The notes under the pieces: generated by a model
The model's input: the letters and a program-made list of their open reading frames with translations, nothing else
What the model was told of the DNA's origin: nothing
Databases searched by the model: none
In this document: piece after piece, positions 26,131-34,440 of the stretch
Numbering within the stretch: position 1 is the first letter of the stretch
How the letters are laid out: each line of letters begins with the position of its first letter
Made by a program: the position numbers and the translations under genes
DNA from: Capnocytophaga sp. oral taxon 338 str. F0234
GTDB taxonomy: Bacteria; Bacteroidota; Bacteroidia; Flavobacteriales; Flavobacteriaceae
Reading direction: 5' to 3'
Length of the DNA: 64,000 nucleotides
NCBI RefSeq assembly: GCF_000192225.1
Contig: NZ_GL872418.1
Location: 62,001 to 126,000 of the forward strand

Positions 26131-26733
26131 TTACACCACCTCTCCCATTTCTAAAAACACTACATTCTCATAGCCTTGTACCTCACAAAAAGTCTTTACC
26201 TTTTCCGTACAGAGCTCCAATCCAGACCCTTTAAGCGTAAAGAAATCATAATTCCTTACTACTTCTTTACTAAAGAAAATTCCTTTTCCTTCTTTTCGGG
26301 GAATGAGAATATCTCCTCGTAAATCGGCAACACCTATGAGTTCTTCAATACCTCTCTCACTCCTTACAATAGTACTCTGTGGTAGGCAGTCAAAGTATTC
26401 AGGAGCATAGAAAGCTACTAAAGAAACTTTTTCTTGAGGCAACCAACGCAGGCGCTTAGGGTCCTTAGCAGTAAGTTCTTTTTGAGTTTTATTAATGCGC
26501 AAAGGCACTGCTTTAAGAGTGCTAAAATGCTTATGTAAAGCTTCAAATACACTTGCTTTACAGATGTCTGCTCCAATACAATTTACAAAATCGCCTATTT
26601 TTTTACCTCCACTACACCAGTCGTCCCACCATACATCAAGGACTTCTACTTCTCTAACATATTGTTTGTTACTCTGTCTCATACAAGCAAAACCTTCATT
26701 TCCTACAATATTGGTAATTTTATATATTTTCAT
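26131..26733 (-). CDS. Hypothetical protein, immunity-like
   Basis: A 200-aa soluble protein: MKIYKITNIVGNEGFACM, DVWWDDWCSGGKKIGDFVNC, LPQSTIVRSERGIEEL and GSGLELCTEKVKTFCE. The size, the single-domain look and the position at the head of an operon of small cytosolic proteins recall polymorphic-toxin immunity proteins, but I cannot assign a family. It is the only undamaged gene of its operon. Confidence 0.7.
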   Translation of the reverse strand: MKIYKITNIVGNEGFACMRQSNKQYVREVEVLDVWWDDWCSGGKKIGDFVNCIGADICKASVFEALHKHFSTLKAVPLRINKTQKELTAKDPKRLRWLPQEKVSLVAFYAPEYFDCLPQSTIVRSERGIEELIGVADLRGDILIPRKEGKGIFFSKEVVRNYDFFTLKGSGLELCTEKVKTFCEVQGYENVVFLEMGEVV

Positions 26734-26764
26734 TTGATAAATTAGTTATTAATGTTTAGTCATT

Positions 26765-26815
26765 AGTAAATTGGGGTACATCGGCACATCGACAAATTGA
26801 CAAATCGGCAAATCA
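26765..26815. repeat. Degenerate short tandem repeat
   Basis: ACATCGGCACATCGACAAAT followed by TGACAAATCGGCAAATC: units of 8-9 nt (ACAAATCGG-like), a low-complexity intergenic tract upstream of the 26131-26733 gene. Confidence 0.5.
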
Positions 26816-26820
26816 ACTCA

Positions 26821-27645
26821 TTATCTCAAGTTTTTCAGCATAAATTGTGTCATCATCTCTGCTGCTTGCGCTTCTTTCGACGTAAACAAATGGTCTCCCT
26901 TTTCAATGAGACTTACTTTACAATGTTTATAGAAATAAGGCAGATTTTCACTGTAAGTATAAGAGAGCATTCTATCGCCCGTACCGTGAATTACCAATAC
27001 ATTGCCTTTATATGCTCTCGCTTTCTGAATGAGTTTGCACCGTTGTGCTGAGAGGATATAGTCCTTCCCTACAGTTACCTTCCCTCCAAAAAAGGAAAGC
27101 TCCTCAGGTACGTTCAATGGGTCGAAAGTGGCATCGAACAGTACCCCTTGTGATAGTATGTCGTGAATTGTAGAAGCAGGTGCTAATAAGCCTAATGCTT
27201 TAACGTTTTTCTTTCCTAATTCTGCACTCAAAAGCATCGCTATAGCCCCTCCTTGCGAGTGTCCTATCAAGCCTATCTTACCTACGAAAGGGAGTCTTTT
27301 AGTAAATGCCATTATGCGCCGTGCATCTTCTAACTCATTATCTAACGACATTTTCTTAAAATCTCCTTCACTTTCGCCGTGTGCGTTAAAGTCAAAGCGT
27401 ACTGAGGCAATACCGTGTGCCGCTAAGCTATCTGCCAAAGTAGCATATAGCTTTTTGTCTTTATTGCTAGTCAGTGCGTGAAAGATAATCACAGTAGGGA
27501 TTTTCTGAGACTTTTTCACAGTATCAGGGGTGATTACCACTCCATGAAGTGTTCCCACTGCTCCCTGAATAGTTACAGGTTCTGTTTTAGCATTTGCCAA
27601 GTTAATAGCAACTAAAAAAGTAAAAATTATATTCCTAAGTTTCAT
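26821..27645 (-). CDS. Secreted alpha/beta hydrolase
   Basis: A 274-aa protein with a signal peptide (IIFTFLVAINLANAKTEPV). It has the oxyanion-side HALTSNKDK, the region SVRFDFNAHGESEG, nucleophile elbow GHSQGGAIAML (Ser about 128), acid loop VIHGTGDRMLS and His in EKGDHLFTSKEA. This resembles the YqkD/prolyl-oligopeptidase-like serine esterases. It is predicted to be periplasmic; the substrate is unknown. Confidence 0.85.
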   Translation of the reverse strand: MKLRNIIFTFLVAINLANAKTEPVTIQGAVGTLHGVVITPDTVKKSQKIPTVIIFHALTSNKDKKLYATLADSLAAHGIASVRFDFNAHGESEGDFKKMSLDNELEDARRIMAFTKRLPFVGKIGLIGHSQGGAIAMLLSAELGKKNVKALGLLAPASTIHDILSQGVLFDATFDPLNVPEELSFFGGKVTVGKDYILSAQRCKLIQKARAYKGNVLVIHGTGDRMLSYTYSENLPYFYKHCKVSLIEKGDHLFTSKEAQAAEMMTQFMLKNLR

Positions 27646-27684
27646 ATATTTGAATTATTAAACAGTTATTAGTATCTAACCATT

Positions 27685-27722
27685 ATTCATTAACCATTAT
27701 TCATTAACCATTAATCATTATG
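27685..27722. repeat. Short direct repeats
   Basis: Two 14-nt copies of ATTATTCATTAACC followed by ATTAATCATT, overlapping the nitroreductase stop. Low-complexity intergenic repeat of the same style as 16991-17040. Confidence 0.5.
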
Positions 27723-28433
27723 TCTGTACACTTCCTCAAACGGCAATCTAAACCTTTCGCCCCAGATACCGCGCTGTTCACGAAGTCCACAAGTAATCAC
27801 CATATTCACTTCCGCTCCGCAAGGCAAGTGTAACAACTTCTTAATGCGTCTGCTATCGTAACCCTCTAACGGACACGTATCGTAACCCTCCTCTGCCATG
27901 GCTAGCATAAAGGTCTGTGCTACGAGTCCACAGCTTTTGTGTACACTTACGCGAATATCGCCTTCCGAGAGCTGTTGCATCATAGGTCGAAACCAACTGG
28001 TAACCACCCCAAATGCTTTGCGGAAGAGTCCTAGTAGCCCAAAAAATCTACTATACACAAAAGGCATCAGTTTACTGTAATATGCCTCTTTATCTTTAAT
28101 ACGCTTGGCTTGCCTTTCGGGCGGACTGTTACGCTGTACGTTACCTCGTTCAAATTCTAAAATCATCTCGGCATGCTGGCGGTGCTTGTCTTGACGGGTA
28201 ACAAATATGACCATTTGCTGGGCTGTAATGGCCGTACGCTGGTCAAGGCAGGCATGGGCGAGCTTCTTGAGCAGTTCTTTGTCGGTGATGTGGTACAACT
28301 CATAGAGTTGCATATTGGAGCTGGTAGGCGCCAGTGTGGCGAGTTTAAGACATTCGCGCACCTTCTCCTCACTTATGGGTGTAGGCGCATAATAACGCAC
28401 CGCTCTCCTAAAGTTCAATATATCTTTTAACAT
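27711..28433 (-). CDS. Nitroreductase family protein
   Basis: A 240-aa FMN-dependent oxidoreductase fold. FRRAVRYYAPTPISEEKVRE and APTSSNMQLYELYHI near the N-terminus bind FMN phosphate; AMAEEGYDTCPLEGYD near residue 195 is the usual nitroreductase block. The start MLKDILNFRRAVRY at 28433 is chosen; the frame extends to 28484 but that part overlaps the DUF1304 gene. It is last in the operon 30183-27711. The electron acceptor is unknown. Confidence 0.85.
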   Translation of the reverse strand: MLKDILNFRRAVRYYAPTPISEEKVRECLKLATLAPTSSNMQLYELYHITDKELLKKLAHACLDQRTAITAQQMVIFVTRQDKHRQHAEMILEFERGNVQRNSPPERQAKRIKDKEAYYSKLMPFVYSRFFGLLGLFRKAFGVVTSWFRPMMQQLSEGDIRVSVHKSCGLVAQTFMLAMAEEGYDTCPLEGYDSRRIKKLLHLPCGAEVNMVITCGLREQRGIWGERFRLPFEEVYRHND

Positions 28434-28464
28434 AATATCAGTAATTAATAATGTTTTACTAATT

Positions 28465-28839
28465 TTACACATTCCAATACACACATACTATTACCAACAA
28501 CGCTAGCAATGCTTGCGCAAAAAATATCTTTTTAGATGCGGTAGGTCCGCCATAAATCCACGCTACCGCTACACAGCCTAAGAAAAAGAGGCGCATATTG
28601 AGGTTCCACTGGGAATCGGAGATATAGGAACTCCACACAAGCCCCACTACTAAAAAGCCGTTATACAAACCTTGATTAGTGGTAAGTCCTTTGGTTTCAG
28701 GAAATAGGTGTTCTGGCAGAGACTTGAAAAACAATTTACCACGGGTCTCCCAAGCAAACATCTCCATATACAAGATGTACAAATGCTCTACAGCTACTAA
28801 AATTGTTAAAATTCTTCCTATCATATATCTGTTATGCAT
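28465..28839 (-). CDS. DUF1304 family membrane protein
   Basis: A 124-aa protein with four helices. VAVEHLYILYMEMFAW near the start and NQGLYNGFLVVGLVW are the DUF1304 (PF06993) hallmarks. It is an integral inner-membrane protein of unknown function. Its ATG shares a base with the stop of the symporter gene, so they are translationally coupled. Confidence 0.85.
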   Translation of the reverse strand: MHNRYMIGRILTILVAVEHLYILYMEMFAWETRGKLFFKSLPEHLFPETKGLTTNQGLYNGFLVVGLVWSSYISDSQWNLNMRLFFLGCVAVAWIYGGPTASKKIFFAQALLALLVIVCVYWNV

Positions 28840-29816
28840 TATGTTTCTTTCATTTGCCCTAAACGATTTGCTAGCCAGCTTACGTAAAAGAGTTGAAAAC
28901 TGTGATACAGCATGATAGGGAGCAGATAGAGTACTTTTTGGGTTTCAGGAATCCCTAAGACCATTACAAAGAGGCTCCCATGTACCAGTGACTTCTTAGA
29001 CCCACAGAAGGTCGCTGTAATAGTATCCTCTCTATTAAAACCTAAAGCCTGTGCAATACGTTTGAGTATAGCATACACTACAAAGAATAACCCTACCGAA
29101 GCGAGGGCAATAATCACAAAAGTTATAGGAGAAACAGAAAGGAATATCCGCTTAACAAAAGCATCAGAAAAGCTCTCATATACAATGAGCAAAATGATAA
29201 ATCGGTCAAACTGCCCTATCCATTTGTTATATTTATCCACCCATTTCTTCAAAAGTGGATTCAAAAGGAGTCCTAATATGATAGGTAATAATACTTTTAA
29301 TAATAATTGTTGGATAATTTCTCCTTGATTGACCTCTGCAGAGGCATTCCCTAAGAAAAATCCCATAAGCAAAGGTGTGGCTACAATCCCAATAAGCCCC
29401 GATATGGAAGCATTAAATATAGCTGAGGTAATATTGCCTTTAGCAATAGAGACCATCACCACTGAGGACGACACAGTGGAAGGTAGACTTGCTAAAAAGA
29501 AAATGGAAAGCCATACCAATTGGTACTCTGTTCCCTTGGCAAGGGGATAAAACAAAACTACCAAGAGCGGAAAGAGGACAAAAGTACCCAGTTGTACCAA
29601 TAAATGTAGTTTCCAGTTTTTTATATCCCGAAAGACTTCTTTAATATTGAGTTTCAGTCCGTAGAGCAAGAAGATGATACAAATTCCCCAGTCAATAAAG
29701 CGATTCAAGTTAAAAACCGTATTGTATTCATCTCTATAAGGGACAATTCTCGCCAAGACGATCATACCGACTAAGGCAAAGAGGAAGTTGTTTTGTTTGT
29801 TAAAGATTTTTTTCAT
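28839..29816 (-). CDS. Bile acid:sodium symporter family transporter (YfeH-like)
   Basis: A 325-aa membrane protein with about nine to ten helices, of the SBF-like family (PF13593). Seen: FLLYGLKLNIKEVFRD, LASLPSTVSSSVVMVSIAKG, NASISGLIGIVATPL and ATFCGSKKSLVHGSLF, the last being the family's conserved crossing region. The natural substrate is unknown; the family name is historical. Its start lies inside the 3' end of the 29800 gene (17-nt overlap). Confidence 0.88.
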   Translation of the reverse strand: MKKIFNKQNNFLFALVGMIVLARIVPYRDEYNTVFNLNRFIDWGICIIFLLYGLKLNIKEVFRDIKNWKLHLLVQLGTFVLFPLLVVLFYPLAKGTEYQLVWLSIFFLASLPSTVSSSVVMVSIAKGNITSAIFNASISGLIGIVATPLLMGFFLGNASAEVNQGEIIQQLLLKVLLPIILGLLLNPLLKKWVDKYNKWIGQFDRFIILLIVYESFSDAFVKRIFLSVSPITFVIIALASVGLFFVVYAILKRIAQALGFNREDTITATFCGSKKSLVHGSLFVMVLGIPETQKVLYLLPIMLYHSFQLFYVSWLANRLGQMKET

Positions 29817-30183
29817 TTTGAGTATTTTGTTTTTTTAATCGGCTTAATAAGATGAATAATAGGACATAGCCTATACTTATACTACCCCATATAAGCAAAG
29901 TTCTCAAAGGACGATAGGGCAAATGCTGTAATATCTCTAAGGAAAGTAACCCATAAGGCAGCAAAAAGAGTCCTTTCTTCCATTGGAATAGTAAAAAGGC
30001 GAGCAGTAACCCTATAGGGTTGAAATAATAATACACAAAATAAACAAATGAACTCCATGAGACACCATGTATAGTGGTATAAGAGAAGTATTTTTCATAG
30101 AAAGCACTTATTAAGGTCTGTACTCCTATAGGTAAGAGCCAACATCCTACTAAAGCTAAAGTATAGAATAGACATTTTTCCAT
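29800..30183 (-). CDS. Hypothetical four-helix membrane protein
   Basis: A 127-aa protein, mostly hydrophobic, with aromatic-rich loops (SSFVYFVYYYFNPIG) and a basic C-terminus. No family is recognised. It heads an operon with the symporter, DUF1304 and nitroreductase genes; the overlapping stop and start indicate co-translation. Confidence 0.7.
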   Translation of the reverse strand: MEKCLFYTLALVGCWLLPIGVQTLISAFYEKYFSYTTIHGVSWSSFVYFVYYYFNPIGLLLAFLLFQWKKGLFLLPYGLLSLEILQHLPYRPLRTLLIWGSISIGYVLLFILLSRLKKQNTQNEKNL

Positions 30184-30246
30184 AAGAATGTTTTCTTTCT
30201 CTTTCTATTAAGAGTAAAGCATAGAATTTAAATAAATTTTTATCAA

Positions 30247-30274
30247 ATAGAAAAGCGATACTTTTGTATCGCCT
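30247..30274 (-). terminator. Terminator of the efflux adaptor gene
   Basis: GGCGATAC pairs with GTATCGCT around AAAA on the minus strand, followed by TTTTC; it starts 15 nt past the adaptor stop. Confidence 0.7.
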
Positions 30275-30288
30275 TCGAAGTTCCTTTA

Positions 30289-31368
30289 TTATTCCACTAC
30301 CCTCACAGGAGTACCATTATCTATATTGATTTGTCCACTGGTGATCACTTCTTCACCTTGAGTGAGTCCACTTAAAATTTCCACCTTATCACCAAAATTA
30401 CGTCCACTTTTTACAATCACCATTTCAGCCTTAAGTACATTCTCTCCTTTGCTATTTTTTCCAGTTACAATTTTAAATATTTTGTTTTGGCTTACACTTC
30501 CCACAAAAGCAGCATGAGGCACTACAAGGGCAGTAGTATTCTCTGTCTGTCCATCAAACTGAGCCGTAGCATACATTCCTGCTTTAAGTTCTCTATTCTT
30601 ATTGGCAACCAAGATTTCTACAGGGAACTTAAGAGCGCCGTTGGATTTAGGTGCTATAAAAATAATCTTTCCTTCCACTGCTTGGGAAGAAGTGCTGAGT
30701 TTTATCTTAATCATTTCTCCTACTTTTAGCCTACCTACTTGATCCTCATCAACAGTAATCTTAAGCTTTAGATTGTCAATATTAACCACATTAAAAAGAG
30801 GTTGACCTGCACTGACAAGAGTGCCTTCTTCCACTTCCTTACTACTTACAATTCCACTAATCTTGCTTCTTACAGAAGTATCTCCAGAGACAATGGCAGC
30901 TGAGTTATAATTGGCTTGAGCATTTTTGAGTTGTAAGCGAGCTTGCTCCAATTGTTGAGCAGTAACCCCTCCTGTTTGATAAGCACTTTCAAAACGCTTA
31001 AGGTCAGCTTTAGCATTCTCAAGAACAGCCTTAGCATTTTCTAACTGTACATTAGTACGGTCAGCTTTGGTAGTGGCAAGTACTTGTCCTGCCTTTACAT
31101 AATCTCCTTCTTTTACATAGATCTTGATAATCTGTCCACCTACCTCAGAAGAGACATTAAGGTCTTGTTCAGCAACAAAAGTTCCATTGGCAGTAAATAA
31201 GTCGGATACATTTTCTCGAGTCACTTTAACAGCTCGTACTGCTACTTGCGCTTCTTTTTGAGCAACAATAGCTACTTCCTGGGCATTTTTTTCTTTGTTA
31301 GAATACAATCGGTATGCTATAAGACTCATTATAGCAATTACGATTAATACAGTAAGTATCTTTTTCAT
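30289..31368 (-). CDS. RND efflux periplasmic adaptor (membrane fusion protein)
   Basis: A 359-aa HlyD/AcrA-type adaptor that bridges an RND pump to an outer-membrane channel. An N-terminal anchor (ILTVLIVIAIMSLIAYRLY) is followed by a lipoyl half-motif (VGGQIIKIYVKEGDYVKAGQ), a short alpha-hairpin (about 110-160), the second lipoyl half (SKISGIVSSKEVEEGTLVSA) and beta-barrel/membrane-proximal domains. It is monocistronic, with its own promoter and terminator. Its upstream region is nearly identical to that of the RND pump gene at 39991, which points to common regulation. Confidence 0.9.
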   Translation of the reverse strand: MKKILTVLIVIAIMSLIAYRLYSNKEKNAQEVAIVAQKEAQVAVRAVKVTRENVSDLFTANGTFVAEQDLNVSSEVGGQIIKIYVKEGDYVKAGQVLATTKADRTNVQLENAKAVLENAKADLKRFESAYQTGGVTAQQLEQARLQLKNAQANYNSAAIVSGDTSVRSKISGIVSSKEVEEGTLVSAGQPLFNVVNIDNLKLKITVDEDQVGRLKVGEMIKIKLSTSSQAVEGKIIFIAPKSNGALKFPVEILVANKNRELKAGMYATAQFDGQTENTTALVVPHAAFVGSVSQNKIFKIVTGKNSKGENVLKAEMVIVKSGRNFGDKVEILSGLTQGEEVITSGQINIDNGTPVRVVE

Positions 31369-31437
31369 TTGTTCTAAATTTTATATTTCAAGTGAAGGTT
31401 TTATCTCTGTCATCCACTTTATTCTTTTTTCAAGGCG

Positions 31438-31476
31438 CAAAGGTAATATAAAAAACTTAATAAACAAAAAAAGTTT
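31438..31476 (-). promoter_or_regulatory. Adaptor promoter with inverted-repeat operator (copy 1)
   Basis: Minus-strand promoter: TTTG at 31465-31468, 19 bp, TACCTTTG at 31438-31445. Overlapping the spacer is the inverted repeat AAACTT-N12-AAGTTT (31453-31476). The spacer and the repeat are the same in the pump promoter at 43192-43230. Confidence 0.75.
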
Positions 31477-31513
31477 CCAACTTTTTATTAAATGAAAAGT
31501 GAAAAATAATTTG

Positions 31514-31521
31514 TATCTTTG
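31514..31521 (+). promoter_or_regulatory. Promoter -7 box for the lipoprotein at 31557
   Basis: TATCTTTG, 35 nt before the ATG; divergent from the adaptor promoter. Confidence 0.6.
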
Positions 31522-31556
31522 CAGTACGCATTTCAAATAAAGAAATCACATTTCAG

Positions 31557-31979
31557 ATGAGAGTATTTTTAAGTTTTTTCGCTATCATCATAGCTTTTAT
31601 AAGTTGCCAAAAGGATAACACTCCTAAAGTAGCACCACCTCCCAAAAACCTCAGTACTCTAATAGGATATTGGCAGAAGGAACATCCCTCTTCCTGCGGA
31701 GAAGAGGAAATCCTTCTTTTTACAGAGACGAGAATAGGATTTGTTCACTTAGAGGAAAATACCTGTAAACTTGCCTATCCAAAAATCATAGAGCATACTT
31801 ATACCTTGACTGAGATAGGAAAAATCTCTATAGAGGGAGAGAATAACTCTTGGGAGTATGCCTTTAAAGAAGAACAGCTCTTATTGAAAAAAACTTCTAC
31901 AGGTACCCCCCATACCTACAAACGAATTTCAGCCGATGATTATGGAAGGTTCATAAAAGAACATCAAAAACAGCCATAA
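31557..31979 (+). CDS. Hypothetical lipoprotein, possibly surface exposed
   Basis: A 140-aa protein with lipobox IIAFISC and mature start CQKDNTPK. In Capnocytophaga a QKDDE-like stretch right after the lipidated Cys acts as a signal for export to the cell surface; QKDN is close to that. The body (STLIGYWQKEHP, SIEGENNSWEYAF) looks like a small lipocalin-type barrel, but no family is certain. It is the only plus-strand gene of the accessory region. Confidence 0.75.
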   Translation: MRVFLSFFAIIIAFISCQKDNTPKVAPPPKNLSTLIGYWQKEHPSSCGEEEILLFTETRIGFVHLEENTCKLAYPKIIEHTYTLTEIGKISIEGENNSWEYAFKEEQLLLKKTSTGTPHTYKRISADDYGRFIKEHQKQP

Positions 31980-31990
31980 TCACCTTATAC

Positions 31991-32446
31991 TTAATTAAAA
32001 GTAATTTTACAACAATAAAAGTAACGCACAGGCTTTCCTCTCTGTTGCGCTGGAATCAGTTTAGGAAAACGATCCATAGAGTGCTGTACCTCTTTCCTGA
32101 TATAAGAGGAGGATGTGAGACACTTAATAAGTCTTACACTTCCATCCTTCTCCACACTAAAAAGAATTGTTGCCTGTCCATCAAGTTCTTTGTAACACTT
32201 CGTTTGAGTTCTCTGTTGAAAATATTGAGAGAAAAAATAATAGAAACAAGCATCTCTTTTACTCGTACTCACCTCCTTACATTGTACAAACATAGGTTTT
32301 CGTTCCCCTGAGGGGAAGCAACATACTACTACATCATCAACCTCCTCTTCCTCAATACTCATCTGAGGAATTGTGTCCTTCACTTGTGCTTTCCCTAAAT
32401 AAGAGAATAACACCAATAAGGAGGTCAATAAGGATATCTTTTTCAT
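31991..32446 (-). CDS. TonB C-terminal-domain-like periplasmic protein
   Basis: A 151-aa protein with a signal peptide (LLTSLLVLFSYLGKAQ). Its C-terminal half matches the TonB-C fold: GQATILFSVEKDGSVRLIKC, then a helix with RKEVQHSMDRFPKLIP, then KPVRYFYCCKITF. There is no membrane anchor or Pro-rich linker, so it is not a full TonB. Such exported TonB-C proteins are common in Flavobacteriia and their role is unclear. A possible box TACCTTTA lies at 32463-32470. Confidence 0.75.
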   Translation of the reverse strand: MKKISLLTSLLVLFSYLGKAQVKDTIPQMSIEEEEVDDVVVCCFPSGERKPMFVQCKEVSTSKRDACFYYFFSQYFQQRTQTKCYKELDGQATILFSVEKDGSVRLIKCLTSSSYIRKEVQHSMDRFPKLIPAQQRGKPVRYFYCCKITFN

Positions 32447-32481
32447 ATTATAAGTTTGCTTTTAAAGGTAATATAACTCAT

Positions 32482-32934
32482 TTAGTCGCTTTTTAATGCT
32501 TCTTCAAAACTAAGTATCTCGTATTCTTCATTTAAGTGATATTTCTCTTTAGTCTTCTCGTACCAAGCGTCGTGTTCTTCCTGAAAACCATTGGTATCAG
32601 AGGGTGTTCCGTCTTGCCAATACCTATTTTCCTTGGTTATCTCCATTGCGTTATGATAAGTAAGTTCGTGCGTAATACAAAATAAATCCTCAAGATCTTT
32701 AGGCGGGGTTGCAAATAGGGCTTTCAGGCGACCTTGAGCTAATTTTTCAGCAGCTCCTTCCCAGCTAAGCCCTGCATAATGTACCATATAGTGCTTAAGC
32801 CATTCACAATAGGAATAGTGGTTGTAAATCCAATAATATTGGCTTTCTATGTCTTCATATACAATTCCATCGCGCAAGCCATTTTCGTGAGGCTCGGTTC
32901 CTATCTGTACTAATCGTTTTTGTAAGACATTCAT
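32482..32934 (-). CDS. Hypothetical protein, immunity-like
   Basis: A 150-aa acidic soluble protein (DIESQYYWIYNHYSYCEWLK, LEDLFCITHELTYHNAMEIT) with many Tyr, Trp and Glu residues. No family is recognised. It starts directly after the methyltransferase stop, so the two form an operon. An immunity role is a guess from size and neighbours. Confidence 0.65.
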   Translation of the reverse strand: MNVLQKRLVQIGTEPHENGLRDGIVYEDIESQYYWIYNHYSYCEWLKHYMVHYAGLSWEGAAEKLAQGRLKALFATPPKDLEDLFCITHELTYHNAMEITKENRYWQDGTPSDTNGFQEEHDAWYEKTKEKYHLNEEYEILSFEEALKSD

Positions 32935-33678
32935 TTATTTACTTTTTCTAAAAGTAATACCATAAAATTTATTATCCCAAAACAATTCTGTTTTCTTTTC
33001 AGCTACAGAAAGAGGAATACATTGTTCTATGGTGTTCAAATCGACTGTTTTGCCTTCAAAATAAGATTTGGAGAAGACACTTTTCTTGTATTGGGTCTCC
33101 ACAAAGTCGGCTGTTTCATCAGCAATAAGCAATTTGCTTCCCACTTTAGCCACTCTAAGCATTTCACTCATTGCACGAATTTTGTCGTTAAAAAAGTTAA
33201 TGCCCCCAATGTGAAAAACAATATCAAAGATATTATCAGCAAAAGGAAGATCTTCAGCGGGGCATTGTACAAGCGTTAAATTAGTTTTCTTTTGCATTTT
33301 TTTCTTGCACTTTTTGAGCATTCCCATCGAAATATCAACTCCTACAAGGTCTATCGTTTTCAAATCAATCCTTTGTGGCAAATAACGTAAGTCAGCTCCT
33401 GTACCTATGGAAACATAAAGTACCAAAATATTGTTTTTCCATTCCAAACGGCTCATCAACTCGGTACGTAGATGATCAATAGCGTGTCCATACTTGAGTC
33501 TTCCTATCCATTTCTCTCCAAAATCATAGAAAAAAGACATCCAATCGTACATTTTCATATACCTTTGGTTATCTCCACTAATGAAATAGTCATTCATACA
33601 GCATAAAATACCATTTTCTTGTTTCAAATCTTCTACTTTTATATCAGATTTTAGCTTTTGAGATATATCTGTCATCAT
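32935..33678 (-). CDS. Class I SAM-dependent methyltransferase
   Basis: A 247-aa protein. Motif I is VLYVSIGTGADLRYLP, followed by DLVGVDISMGMLKKC (motif II acid), then CPAEDLPFADNIFDIVFHIG (motif IV region) and a LRVAKVGSKLLIADE strand. This is the Methyltransf_11 pattern of small-molecule enzymes related to UbiE. The substrate is unknown. The upstream region carries a 21-bp minisatellite. Confidence 0.82.
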   Translation of the reverse strand: MMTDISQKLKSDIKVEDLKQENGILCCMNDYFISGDNQRYMKMYDWMSFFYDFGEKWIGRLKYGHAIDHLRTELMSRLEWKNNILVLYVSIGTGADLRYLPQRIDLKTIDLVGVDISMGMLKKCKKKMQKKTNLTLVQCPAEDLPFADNIFDIVFHIGGINFFNDKIRAMSEMLRVAKVGSKLLIADETADFVETQYKKSVFSKSYFEGKTVDLNTIEQCIPLSVAEKKTELFWDNKFYGITFRKSK

Positions 33679-33874
33679 ATTTATTTATTCAAATGAGTTT
33701 TTCTTAATTAAGTTATATTTCAATTTCCATAGGGCTTTTTCCCTTTTTATATCTTTTCGTTCTACCCACCTATTTTTGTTACTTTTTCTATTATTCTTGA
33801 TAAAAAATCCAAGAAATCCGAAAAATATCTCCTCACTTTTTACCAAAAACAAACAATATTCAGTATATTTCTTA

Positions 33875-34084
33875 TCTATTCTGTCAGTTTTCTACTTCAT
33901 ATTGCATTGCCTGTACTTAATATTGTATTGTTTGGAATTAATATTGTATTGTTTGTAGTTAATATTGCATTGTTCGGACTTAATATTGTATTGTTTGTAG
34001 TTAATATTGCTTTCTACGGACTTAATATTGTATTGTTTGTAGTTAATATTGCTTTCTACGGACTCAATTTTGTATTCTACAAAC
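33875..34084. repeat. 21-bp minisatellite, about 10 units
   Basis: Eight clear head-to-tail 21-nt units run from 33917 to 34084 with the pattern TTAATATTGTATTGTTTGTAG; alternate units vary to TTAATATTGCTTTCTACGGAC. Two more degenerate units lie at 33875-33916 and a partial one after 34084. Being 7 codons long, it reads on the plus strand as a hydrophobic heptad (LNIVLFV / VNIAFYG), which I regard as incidental. It fills the gap between the 34102 gene and the methyltransferase gene; 33679-33874 shows only AT-rich DNA. Confidence 0.85.
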
Positions 34085-34101
34085 TTAATTTTTTACCTTT
34101 A

Positions 34102-34440
34102 TTATCTTTTCTTAATTAATATATCTCCCTGATTCAAAAAAAGTTTTTCACCCTCTATTTGTAACTCTTGCCAATATTTCCTCTCTTCAATTTCTGTATC
34201 ATCTACAATACGAAAATTAGCAAAATCGGTAGAAGGAGCAGGCAAAACAATGAGCTTTTCTATATTTTTTCGTTCCAAATGATAGGTGTCTGAAAGGTTT
34301 TTAAGGAATAATAGCTGTTCTAACTCCTTTTTATAATCTACAAGTTCTTGTTTCTCTTTCTCTGAGAGAAAATGTTCTTTAATCTGCTGAACTGTTTTTT
34401 GAAGTTCATTTTCTATAAGTTGTTGAGCAGTTGTCTTCAT
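34102..34440 (-). CDS. Hypothetical helical protein
   Basis: A 112-aa charged protein whose first ~60 residues form a helical, coiled-coil-like stretch (TVQQIKEHFLSEKEKQELVD). No domain is recognised. Its ATG shares a base with the stop of the LRR protein gene, so it is the second cistron of that pair. Its 3' end touches the minisatellite. Confidence 0.65.
   Translation of the reverse strand: MKTTAQQLIENELQKTVQQIKEHFLSEKEKQELVDYKKELEQLLFLKNLSDTYHLERKNIEKLIVLPAPSTDFANFRIVDDTEIEERKYWQELQIEGEKLFLNQGDILIKKR

Noticed and set aside
30289-31368. Adaptor belonging to the symporter/nitroreductase operon
   Set aside because: It has its own terminator at 30247-30274 and a promoter matching the RND pump.
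33875-34119. CRISPR array or a heptad-repeat protein at the 21-bp repeats
   Set aside because: Units follow one another without spacers and no cas genes are present. The plus-strand frame (33907-34119) only reflects the 21-bp period and has no start context.
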